Source: Thalassovita taeanensis (GTDB taxonomy: Bacteria > Pseudomonadota > Alphaproteobacteria > Rhodobacterales > Rhodobacteraceae). Taken from it: a DNA stretch of 64,000 bases. Positions 33,696 through 41,610 of this stretch are shown one piece after another (within the stretch, counting starts at the first letter, position 1; each line of letters starts with the position of its first letter). The translations under genes were made by a program, and so were the position numbers. The notes under the pieces are model-generated. The model ran no database searches, was not told the origin of the DNA, and was given only the letters and a program-made list of their open reading frames with translations. The stretch lies in contig NZ_FOEP01000003.1 of the NCBI RefSeq assembly GCF_900110775.1, positions 124,001 to 188,000 on the forward strand. Reading direction: 5' to 3'.

Positions 33696-36041
33696 TTACT
33701 CGCCGTAGGGCACCCAGATCGTCTTGACCTCGGTTGCGGCCTCAAGAAACGCGCGGCCTTCGCCCTCGGTTCCCATCCAGTCGCGCGCCTGACCGTTGTT
33801 GACCCAGCTGCGCTTGAGGTTGCCCGCGCTGGCGGCTTCGATCAGCCCCGACAGTTCAGACGACGAAAAGCTCCAGACCGCGTCAACATCCAGATGCTGC
33901 GCCAGAACCTTGGCCAGATCCGCATGTGGCCCGGTCAGAATGTTCACCACCCCGCCCGGCACATCCGACGTATCCAGCACCTGATAAAAATCGGTCGCGG
34001 CCAGCGGAAACGCCTCGCTTGCGGCCAGAACCATCCGGTTGCCCATCGCAATCGCTGGCGCCATGACGGATACCAGCCCCAGCAGCGGCGCTTCGTCGGG
34101 GCAGATCGCGCCGATCACGCCCACCGGTTCGCGCATCGCCATGGCGACACCGCGGATCGGCACGCTTTTGACCTGCCCGTCAAACTTGTCGGCCCAGGCG
34201 GCATAGGTGAACAGGCGGCTGATACTGGCCTCGACCTCTTTTGCGCCACTGCGCCCGCCGGTCAGCCCATCAATCCGCGCGGCAAACTCCGCCGCCCGCG
34301 CCGACAGGTTTTCGGCGATGTAATACAGGATCTGTGCCCGCAGATGTGCCGTGCTTTTGGCCCAGCCACCGGCACCGCGCGCCGCTTCGACCGCGTTGCG
34401 CACATCCTTGCGCCCGGCAATCGGCACCTGACCCAGCAGCGCCCCGGCGCGTGAAAACACCGGCTGTGAATATCCGCCATCAGGCCGCGCCTGCTTGCCG
34501 CCGATATACAGCTTCGGCGTCCGGTCGATCCCCTCGGCCTCGCTACCCTCGCCGGTGAAGCCTTCGATCTTGGTCAGCGGCTTGGTCTTGCCCTTGGGCC
34601 GGGTATAGGCGTTCAGGCCTTCCCAACCGCCTTCGCGCCCGAACCCGCTTTCACGCATCCCGCCAAAGCCCGCGGCGGCGTCAAACAGATTGGTGGCATT
34701 GACCCAGACCACACCGGCAACCAGCTTGGGTGCGATATCCAGCGCAAGGTTCACGTTCTCGGTCCAGACCGTCGCGGCAAGGCCATAGCGCGTGTTGTTG
34801 GCCACATCCACCGCCTCGGTCGGGGTGCGGAAGGTGGTCGAGACCAGAACCGGGCCGAATATCTCTTCCTGCATCAGGCGTGACGTCGGCGTCAGCCCGG
34901 TGATCAGCGTCGGTGGATAATAGCACCCGCCCGCAGGCAGCTGTGCGTTCACGCAATAGGTCTCGCCCTCGGTATTGCCGTCCACCATGTCGCGGATGGT
35001 TTGCACCTGCACCGGGTCCACGATCGCGCCCACGTCAATGCATTTGTCCAACGGATCACCGATCCGCAGCCCGTCCATCCGTGCGCGCAGCTTGGCGTGG
35101 AACCGCTCGGCCACGCCTTCTTGGACCAACAGCCGCGAGCCTGCGCAACAGACCTGTCCCTGATTGAACCAGATCGCATCGACCAGCCCCTCAACCGCGC
35201 TGTCCAGATCAGCGTCATCGAACACGATATAGGGCGACTTACCGCCCAGCTCCAATGTCAGCGCCTTGCCGCTGCCCGCCGTCGCTTGCCGGATCTTGCG
35301 CCCCACCTCGGTCGAGCCGGTAAAGGCGATTTTGTCGATCCCCTCATGGGCCACGATCATCTCGCCGACCGCGCCGTCGCCGGTCACGATATTGACCACG
35401 CCCTTGGGCAGCCCGGCCTGTCGGCAAATATCCGCAAACAACAGCGCCGTCAGCGAGGTGTATTCAGCAGGCTTCAGCACCACCGTGTTGCCCATCGCCA
35501 AAGCGGGGGCCACCTTCCACGCCAGCATCAGCAGGGGGAAATTCCACGGGATGATCTGGCCACACACGCCCAAGGCGCGGCGGTCCGGCATCTCGGCCTG
35601 CATCAGCTGCGCCATGCCCGCGTGGTAATAAAAATGCCGCTGCGCCAGCGGCACGTCGATGTCGCGGCTTTCGCGGATCGGCTTGCCGTTATCCAGCGTT
35701 TCCAGCACCGCAAACAGCCGCGCATGTTTCTGCATCAACCGCGTCAGCGCATACATATGCCGCGCACGACCATGCCCGCCCAGCTTCTCCCACTTCGGCT
35801 GCGCCTTGCGCGCGGCCTCGACCGCGGTATCCACATCCGCTTGCGTCGCCTGCGTCAGCATCGCCAGCGTTTCACCCGTGGCCGGGTTTTTCGACAAAAA
35901 CCCCTCGCCCGGCGCGGTAAAGCTGCCATTGATGAAATGCCCGAACCGGTCGCCCTGATCCACCAGCCACGCCAAAGCCTCGGCTGCGGTTTCAGGCGCG
36001 GGGCCATACTCCATGCTCTCGAAAATCTCTTTTACACTCAT
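33696..36041 (-). CDS. Double-length aldehyde dehydrogenase with degenerate second domain
   Basis: A 781-residue protein, about 1.6 times a normal ALDH. The first domain (about 30-490) is complete: Asn (IIPWNFPLLM), Glu (LELGGKSPYIV) and nucleophile Cys (GQVCCAGSRLL). The second (about 510-781) resembles the NAD-binding half (EPVGVIGAICPDEAPLLG) but ends without a GQxC motif, so it should be non-catalytic. The start ATG 36041 is 4 nt after deoC. It could oxidise the acetaldehyde that DeoC releases (inference). Proteins of this length next to deoC occur elsewhere in Rhodobacteraceae. Confidence 0.92.
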   Translation of the reverse strand: MSVKEIFESMEYGPAPETAAEALAWLVDQGDRFGHFINGSFTAPGEGFLSKNPATGETLAMLTQATQADVDTAVEAARKAQPKWEKLGGHGRARHMYALTRLMQKHARLFAVLETLDNGKPIRESRDIDVPLAQRHFYYHAGMAQLMQAEMPDRRALGVCGQIIPWNFPLLMLAWKVAPALAMGNTVVLKPAEYTSLTALLFADICRQAGLPKGVVNIVTGDGAVGEMIVAHEGIDKIAFTGSTEVGRKIRQATAGSGKALTLELGGKSPYIVFDDADLDSAVEGLVDAIWFNQGQVCCAGSRLLVQEGVAERFHAKLRARMDGLRIGDPLDKCIDVGAIVDPVQVQTIRDMVDGNTEGETYCVNAQLPAGGCYYPPTLITGLTPTSRLMQEEIFGPVLVSTTFRTPTEAVDVANNTRYGLAATVWTENVNLALDIAPKLVAGVVWVNATNLFDAAAGFGGMRESGFGREGGWEGLNAYTRPKGKTKPLTKIEGFTGEGSEAEGIDRTPKLYIGGKQARPDGGYSQPVFSRAGALLGQVPIAGRKDVRNAVEAARGAGGWAKSTAHLRAQILYYIAENLSARAAEFAARIDGLTGGRSGAKEVEASISRLFTYAAWADKFDGQVKSVPIRGVAMAMREPVGVIGAICPDEAPLLGLVSVMAPAIAMGNRMVLAASEAFPLAATDFYQVLDTSDVPGGVVNILTGPHADLAKVLAQHLDVDAVWSFSSSELSGLIEAASAGNLKRSWVNNGQARDWMGTEGEGRAFLEAATEVKTIWVPYGE

Positions 36042-36045
36042 CGTC

Positions 36046-37062
36046 TTATCCCATCGAATGGCGGTAGGACGCGGAATAGGCGCCAGTGACATGATGCTCC
36101 AACTGGCGCTCGATATCCCCCAACAGCGACGACGCGCCAAAGCGGAACAGATCCGGTTGCAGCCAGCGATTTCCCAGCTCTTCCTTGATCAGGCTCAGAT
36201 AAACCAACGCATCCTTGGCCTTGGAAATCCCGCCCGCCGGCTTATAGCCAATGCGCACCCCGGTGCGCTCGTGATACTCGCGGATTGCGCGGATCATCAC
36301 CAGACTGACCGGCAGCGTCGCATTCACGCTTTCCTTCCCGGTCGAGGTCTTGATGAAATCCGCCCCCGCCATCATGCACACCAGACTGGCCCGCGCCACA
36401 TTGCGCAGACTGCCCAATTCGCCGGTGGCCAGAATTGCCTTCACATGCGCCTCGCCGCAGGCCGCGCGAAAGGCGCGCATCTCGTCATACAGCGCCTGCC
36501 AGTTGCCAGTCAGAACATGCCGCCGCGAAATCACGATATCAATCTCATGCGCTCCGGCATTCACACTCTCGCCGATCTCGGCCACGCGCAGATGGAACGG
36601 CGACAACCCCGCCGGAAACCCGGTGGAAACCGCCGCCACGGGAATTCCCGTGCCCTCAAGTGCGGCCACAGCCGGGGCGACCATCTCGTGATACACGCAG
36701 ACCGCGCCGGTGGTGATCCCGTCCACACCCAACGCCTCTAGGATATCGTGGCGCACGGGCTGGCGCGCCTTGGCGCACAGGCGCTGCACCCGCCCGACAG
36801 TGTCATCGCCCGCCAGCGTGGTCAGATCAATGCAGGTGATCGCCTTCAGCAACCACGCCGCCTGATACTCTTTCTTCACACTGCGCCGACCGGGCAGAGT
36901 GGCCGCACGCCGCTCGATGGCCGAGGTGTTGGCCTGCGCCGCGCGCACCCAATCCAGATCCAGCGCCATGCCGGGATTGCGCAGCTCGGTGACCAGCGGC
37001 AGGTGTGTTTTGATGTTTTGGGTGTCGGTCTGCACCTCGCCCCTCCCATGATCGGTGTTCAT
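36046..37062 (-). CDS. deoC: Deoxyribose-phosphate aldolase
   Basis: A 338-residue class I aldolase that splits 2-deoxyribose 5-phosphate into glyceraldehyde 3-phosphate and acetaldehyde. The Schiff-base lysine region is FIKTSTGKESVNA, and the second lysine is in GYKPAGGISKAKDAL. It has about 80 extra N-terminal residues compared with E. coli-type DeoC, which is normal for the longer proteobacterial and eukaryotic forms. It lies between a DgoK-like gene (46 nt upstream) and the aldehyde dehydrogenase (4 nt downstream). Confidence 0.95.
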   Translation of the reverse strand: MNTDHGRGEVQTDTQNIKTHLPLVTELRNPGMALDLDWVRAAQANTSAIERRAATLPGRRSVKKEYQAAWLLKAITCIDLTTLAGDDTVGRVQRLCAKARQPVRHDILEALGVDGITTGAVCVYHEMVAPAVAALEGTGIPVAAVSTGFPAGLSPFHLRVAEIGESVNAGAHEIDIVISRRHVLTGNWQALYDEMRAFRAACGEAHVKAILATGELGSLRNVARASLVCMMAGADFIKTSTGKESVNATLPVSLVMIRAIREYHERTGVRIGYKPAGGISKAKDALVYLSLIKEELGNRWLQPDLFRFGASSLLGDIERQLEHHVTGAYSASYRHSMG

Positions 37063-37108
37063 CTCAGCGTCGCATGAGGCCCGCATCTTGGCAAGCGCGC
37101 GCGTCGCG

Positions 37109-37831
37109 TCAGGGCGTGATCCGGCCTGCGTTGCGCAGCCCCACCAGCCCCGCGGGGGCGGTGTTTTCCGGGGTGGCAACCGGCACGCCCTGCGCCGCAA
37201 GTGCTGCGCAATAGGCGGGCACCAGCGCGCTGTCGCCCAGCACCGCCACCTGCTGACCCAGCCAATAGGGCCGCGCCGCCGACAGCTCAGCCCCGATCAG
37301 ATGGCCCGCGATGGCAGCGAAATCACCGCGCAATTCGGCGCTGCTCAGATGTGTCGCCAATCGCTCGGGGCGGGATTGCGTGTCGGCCACGGCCTGCGCG
37401 TCCGCCGCATCGCCTGCGTTCAGGGCATGCCACAGGCGCGGGGTCAGAAAACTTTGGAAACTCACCGCTTCCCCGGCGCTGATCTGCACCCAATGGCTGC
37501 GGTCCGGCCCGATCACACAGGCCACCCCATCCCAATTGGTATGCAGCGTGACCAGCCCCAGCAGATGCAGCCGAACCGGCGCGGGCAATCGCCCCAACGG
37601 GGCCGCCTGCACCAGATCGCCCAGCGGCAAAGCATCGGGGCGCAGCGCACATGGCACAGGTTGCGCGGCCTCACCGGCACGCACGATCAGCGCGGTGTCA
37701 GCGCCCAATTGCGCCATAACCTCTGCCGCATCGGCGCCGCTGGCGGTGGCACAGACCGCACCACCGGCAAAGCCCCAGCCTTGGGCCTTGCCATCATCCT
37801 CAATCACGCCGAACCAATCTATCTGTGTCAT
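37109..37831 (-). CDS. Short 2-dehydro-3-deoxygalactonokinase (DgoK)-like protein
   Basis: A 240-residue protein whose C-terminal part matches DgoK (GHLIGAELSAARPYWLG, VAVLGDSALVPAYCAAL) and whose middle retains a version of the sugar-kinase strand (VQISAGEAVSFQSFLTPRLW). Typical DgoK is about 290-310 residues and begins with a WGTTN-type phosphate loop. Here the N-terminus is shorter and that loop is not seen. It may be a specialised or inactive form. First gene of a deoC-aldehyde dehydrogenase operon; the pathway link is uncertain. Confidence 0.75.
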   Translation of the reverse strand: MTQIDWFGVIEDDGKAQGWGFAGGAVCATASGADAAEVMAQLGADTALIVRAGEAAQPVPCALRPDALPLGDLVQAAPLGRLPAPVRLHLLGLVTLHTNWDGVACVIGPDRSHWVQISAGEAVSFQSFLTPRLWHALNAGDAADAQAVADTQSRPERLATHLSSAELRGDFAAIAGHLIGAELSAARPYWLGQQVAVLGDSALVPAYCAALAAQGVPVATPENTAPAGLVGLRNAGRITP

Positions 37832-37867
37832 GCCCCGCAGATACCCGCCCGGCGCAGACCCGTCAAT

Positions 37868-39619
37868 TCAGGCGCCTTCGCTTTGGTCCGATCGGGTCAG
37901 CCGCACCATCGCGTCGTATTGCGACAGGAACACCTCGCCCGACAGCTCATCCAGAAAATGGCTGCGCTTCAGCCGGTCCATCACCGGGCCTTTGACCTCG
38001 GACAGGTGCAGCTTGATGTCCAGATCCTTCAGCCGCTGATTGATCGCCTCAAGGCTTTCCAGCGCCGACATATCCACCTCGTTCACGGCCGAGCACATCA
38101 ACACCACATCCTTGATCGGCTCGTCACAGGCGATGCGGTTGTAAATGTAATCCTCAAGGAACCGCGCGTTGGCGAAATACAGGCTTTCGTCGATCCGCAG
38201 CGTCACCATCGACGGCGCGGTCTGAACGTCATGCCGGTTGATGTTGCGGAAATGCTGCGTGCCCGGCACCAGCCCCACCTCGGCCACATGCGGCCGCGAG
38301 GTTTTGTACAGGAACAACCCGATCGACAGGATCACCCCGACCGACACGCCAACCTCAACCCCGAACCCCAGCGTCAGCGCGATCGTCGATGCCACGGCGG
38401 TGAAATCCACCTTGGAGTACGACCACGTTTTGCTCAGGATCGAGAAGTCGACAAGGCTCAGCACAGCCACGATGATCGTTGCGGCCAGCGTTGCGTTCGG
38501 CAAGAAATACAAAAGCGGCGTCAGTAGCAGCGCGGCCAACAGGATGCCCACCGCCGTGAACGCCCCCGCCGCGGGCGTCTCTGCCCCCGCGTCGAAGTTC
38601 ACGACCGAGCGCGCAAACCCGCCCGTCACCGGATACCCGCCCGAGATTGCGGCGGCGATGTTCGACGCCCCCAACCCGATCAGCTCCTGATCCGGGATGA
38701 TCCGCTGGCGCCTTTTCGCGGCCAGTGTCTGCGCGACCGACACCGATTCCACAAACCCGATGACCGAAATCAGCAGCGCCGACACAAACAACGACGACCA
38801 CAGATCCGCATCAAACGATGGCAACGTCAGCGGCGGCAAACCCATCGGCACCTCGCCCACGATCCGCACACCCTTGTCCTGCAACCCGAAAATCCAGGTC
38901 GCCAGCGTGGTCACAACCACCGCCGCGACCGGCCCAGCCTTGGCCATGATATCGGCCAGCCGTGGCTTCATCCCGGTCGCCAGCAACAGCGGCTTCAACC
39001 CCTTGCGCACCCAGAACAGAAACGCCGTCGTGGTCAGCCCGATAAACAACGTGATCGGATTGGCCAGATGCTGGTTCTCGAACAGCGACCCCAACAGCTG
39101 CGGCAGGGTATGCCCCTCGGCCTTGATGCCAAACAGATGCTTCATCTGGCTGGTGGCGATCAGCACCCCCGAGGCCGTGATGAACCCCGCGATCACCGGA
39201 TGTGACAGGAAATTCGCCAGAAACCCCAGCCGGAACACCCCCATCACCAACAAGATAAGCCCCGAAATGAACGCCAGCGTGATCGCCGCCACCACATATT
39301 CCGCCGTGCCCTGCAACGCCAGATTGCCCACCGCCGCCGCTGTCATCAGCGACACCACCGCCACCGGCCCCACCGCCAGCACCCGGCTGGTGCCGAACAC
39401 CGCATAGGCCACCAGCGGCAGGATCGAGGCATAAAGCCCCATTTCCGCCGGCAACCCCGCCAGCAACGCATAGGCCAGCGATTGCGGGATCAGCATGATC
39501 GTCACAATCACCGCCGCCGCCATGTCCGAGGTCAGCGTTTCGCGGTCATATGTCTTGGACCACTGCAAAATCGGCAGATGGCGTTCCAGATGCTTGCGGT
39601 TCAGTGTCGGCAGTCGCAT
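37868..39619 (-). CDS. SulP family inorganic anion transporter with STAS domain
   Basis: A 583-residue membrane transporter (SLC26/SulP). The N-terminal signature AYALLAGLPAEMGLYASILP and about 11-12 hydrophobic helices fill residues 30-430. The C-terminal STAS domain (about 450-560, VVLMCSAVNEVDMSALESLE) is cytoplasmic. Substrates in the family are sulfate, bicarbonate and other anions. The sulfide-oxidising DUF442-SQR gene lies 75 nt upstream on the same strand, so export or import of a sulfur oxyanion is likely (inference). AAGGA stands 9 nt before the ATG. Confidence 0.93.
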   Translation of the reverse strand: MRLPTLNRKHLERHLPILQWSKTYDRETLTSDMAAAVIVTIMLIPQSLAYALLAGLPAEMGLYASILPLVAYAVFGTSRVLAVGPVAVVSLMTAAAVGNLALQGTAEYVVAAITLAFISGLILLVMGVFRLGFLANFLSHPVIAGFITASGVLIATSQMKHLFGIKAEGHTLPQLLGSLFENQHLANPITLFIGLTTTAFLFWVRKGLKPLLLATGMKPRLADIMAKAGPVAAVVVTTLATWIFGLQDKGVRIVGEVPMGLPPLTLPSFDADLWSSLFVSALLISVIGFVESVSVAQTLAAKRRQRIIPDQELIGLGASNIAAAISGGYPVTGGFARSVVNFDAGAETPAAGAFTAVGILLAALLLTPLLYFLPNATLAATIIVAVLSLVDFSILSKTWSYSKVDFTAVASTIALTLGFGVEVGVSVGVILSIGLFLYKTSRPHVAEVGLVPGTQHFRNINRHDVQTAPSMVTLRIDESLYFANARFLEDYIYNRIACDEPIKDVVLMCSAVNEVDMSALESLEAINQRLKDLDIKLHLSEVKGPVMDRLKRSHFLDELSGEVFLSQYDAMVRLTRSDQSEGA

Positions 39620-39650
39620 GAGGCGATGTCCTTGGATCAGAAAATATATC

Positions 39651-39670
39651 AGGCAGGGTTTACCCTGCCT
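39651..39670 (-). terminator. Hairpin between the SQR and SulP genes
   Basis: Arms AGGCAGGG (39651-39658) and CCCTGCCT (39663-39670) with loop TTTA. On the minus strand it is followed by GATATATTTTC. It could attenuate transcription from SQR into SulP. Confidence 0.6.
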
Positions 39671-39694
39671 GCCGTGGTCTTGTGTCTGTCTTGC

Positions 39695-41368
39695 CTAGCT
39701 GGCCGATACCTTCTCGGGCTTCGCCAGCCACTCGCGACCGCGCAGCATCGCCTTCCAGTATACCGGCGGCAGGATCTGCTCTTTCAGGATCCACGCTGCG
39801 CGGGTCGGCTTGGTGCCATCCAGCATCCACTTGGGGAATGACGGCAGCAACGCCCCGCCATAGCCAAACTCAGCCAGCACGATCTTGCCGCGCTCCACCG
39901 TCAGCGGGCACGAGCCATAGCCATTGTACAGCGCCGTCGGTGATGTGCCACTGATGTCATCCACCAGATTCTGCGCCACGATCGGCGCCTGCATCCGCGC
40001 GGCGGCGGCGGTCTTGGCGTTGGGCGCGTTCATCACATCGCCCAGCGACCAGATGTTGTCATATTCCTTGTGGCGCAGCGTCGCCTGATCGACATCGACC
40101 CACCCGGCGGCATCGGCCAGCGGCGACACCCGGATGAAATCCGGCGCAACCTGCGGCGGGCAGACATGCATCATGTCGAACTCGACCTCGACCCGTTCAA
40201 CCGGGGTGTCGGGCTTGGTCACGTCAAACCACGCCTTTTTCGCCGGACCGTCCACCGCCACCAGATTGTGGAAGAAGTTCAAACTGGCATCGTACCGCTT
40301 CACATAGGCCTCAAGCGCGGGCACGTAATCCTTCACGCCAAACAGCACACCGCCGGCGTTCATGAACCTGATATCAATGTCCTTCAGCGCGCCATTGCGC
40401 AGCCAGGTATCACCAGACAGATACATCGCCTTTTGCGGCGCACCGGCACATTTGATCGGCATCGGCGGCTGGGTGAACAGCGCCCGCCCCTCTTTCAGCC
40501 CCTTCACCAGTTCCCAAGTGTAAGGCGCCAGATCATAGCGATAGTTCGAGGTCACGCCGTTCTTGCCCAGCGTCTCGACCAGCCCCTCAACCTTGTTCCA
40601 GTCCAGCTTCAGACCGGGGCACACGACCAAGCGATCGTATTTCACCACTCGGCATCCATCCAGAACAACGGCGTTGTCCTTGGGCTCAAACGCCGCCACG
40701 GCAGATTTGATCCAATGCACCCCTTTGGGGATCAGGCTGCCCATGGTCTTGGCCGTGGTCTGTGCGTCGAAAATACCCGCGCCCACCATGGTCCAACCGG
40801 GTTGATAGTAATGAATGTCGGCCGGGTCCAGAATGGCGATGTTCAGATCCGACTTGCGCGCGATCAGGCTTGACGCCACCGAAATGCCCGCCGCGCCGCC
40901 GCCCACGATTACCACGTCATACTTTGCATCGCCGGTGTCGGTCGGGGTCTTGCCGCCATTGACGATCCGGCGCACCACGCCCGCCATGTCATACCCGGCC
41001 GCCTTGGTCGCGCTCAGGATATCCGAGGGCGATTTGTCCTTCGCTACCGCCAAAGACCACAGCGTGGCCGAACGCGTGCCCGTCCGGCAATACGCCAGAA
41101 CCGGCCCCGGCAGCGAAACCATCGCCTTGCCGAAATCCGCTGCATCCTGATCCGACACCTTGCCCGCCACGATCGGCAGATACTGGGCTGTCAGCCCGGC
41201 GGCCCGCGCCGCGGCGTCGATCTCTTCAAAGGTCGGCTGATCCGCCGCTTCGCCGTCAGGCCGGTTGCACAGGATCGAGCGAAAGCCCATCTGCGCCAGC
41301 GCGCCGACGTCGTCCGGCAGGATTTGTGGCGCGACAGAGATCTCGTCCGAGATTTTTTTGGGGTCCAT
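39695..41368 (-). CDS. DUF442-sulfide:quinone oxidoreductase fusion
   Basis: A 557-residue fusion. Residues 1-115 form a DUF442 (phosphatase/sulfur-transferase-like) domain with the loop YCRTGTRSATLW. The rest is a type II sulfide:quinone oxidoreductase with the FAD motif VVIVGGGAAGISVAS and the characteristic MPIKCAGAPQKAMYLSG and YNGYGSCPLTVERGK. Three cysteines (LVVCPGLK, IKCAGAP, MHVCPPQ) include the expected redox pair. It oxidises sulfide to persulfide at the membrane, passing electrons to quinone. Fusions of this type are known. An AT-rich inverted repeat precedes the gene. Confidence 0.95.
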   Translation of the reverse strand: MDPKKISDEISVAPQILPDDVGALAQMGFRSILCNRPDGEAADQPTFEEIDAAARAAGLTAQYLPIVAGKVSDQDAADFGKAMVSLPGPVLAYCRTGTRSATLWSLAVAKDKSPSDILSATKAAGYDMAGVVRRIVNGGKTPTDTGDAKYDVVIVGGGAAGISVASSLIARKSDLNIAILDPADIHYYQPGWTMVGAGIFDAQTTAKTMGSLIPKGVHWIKSAVAAFEPKDNAVVLDGCRVVKYDRLVVCPGLKLDWNKVEGLVETLGKNGVTSNYRYDLAPYTWELVKGLKEGRALFTQPPMPIKCAGAPQKAMYLSGDTWLRNGALKDIDIRFMNAGGVLFGVKDYVPALEAYVKRYDASLNFFHNLVAVDGPAKKAWFDVTKPDTPVERVEVEFDMMHVCPPQVAPDFIRVSPLADAAGWVDVDQATLRHKEYDNIWSLGDVMNAPNAKTAAAARMQAPIVAQNLVDDISGTSPTALYNGYGSCPLTVERGKIVLAEFGYGGALLPSFPKWMLDGTKPTRAAWILKEQILPPVYWKAMLRGREWLAKPEKVSAS

Positions 41369-41402
41369 TGTGCGGTCCTTTCGAGGGCTCCTCGTTTGTG
41401 AA

Positions 41403-41418
41403 CATATAAAGTAATATG
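41403..41418. promoter_or_regulatory. Candidate sulfide-responsive operator before DUF442-SQR
   Basis: CATAT-AAAGTA-ATATG, a perfect 5-6-5 inverted repeat in an AT-rich stretch 34 nt before the ATG. The DUF442-SQR group is often controlled by BigR/SqrR-type ArsR repressors that bind AT-rich palindromes; no such gene is in the window. Confidence 0.45.
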
Positions 41419-41499
41419 AATGTTTAGTTCAATAGAGCTTCTGCGCTGGGGCGCAATGACACAGCCCCCCGGTGGGGCGGCTTGGGGGCGCGATTTCGC

Positions 41500-41554
41500 A
41501 CCGATGCAATACCGACGTAATACCGACGTGAAACCGATGTGTCACCGACACGAA
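41500..41554 (+). repeat. Five-unit 11-nt tandem repeat
   Basis: Consecutive units ACCGATGCAAT, ACCGACGTAAT, ACCGACGTGAA, ACCGATGTGTC and ACCGACACGAA. It lies between the SQR gene and the aminotransferase terminator. The first four units match the repeat inside the kinase gene at 9963-10006. Confidence 0.85.
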
Positions 41555-41581
41555 AAAACCCGCCCTCGGTCGAGGGCGGGT
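41552..41581 (-). terminator. Terminator of the class III aminotransferase gene
   Basis: Perfect 11-bp arms ACCCGCCCTCG (41558-41568) and CGAGGGCGGGT (41571-41581). On the minus strand they are followed by TTTTT. Confidence 0.93.
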
Positions 41582-41610
41582 GATACTTCTCACATCAGGT
41601 CAACCCCGGA

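Noticed and set aside
37055-38527. 490-codon plus-strand frame across the DgoK-like and SulP genes
   Set aside because: It spans two well-supported minus-strand genes and the gap between them, with low-complexity shadow composition.
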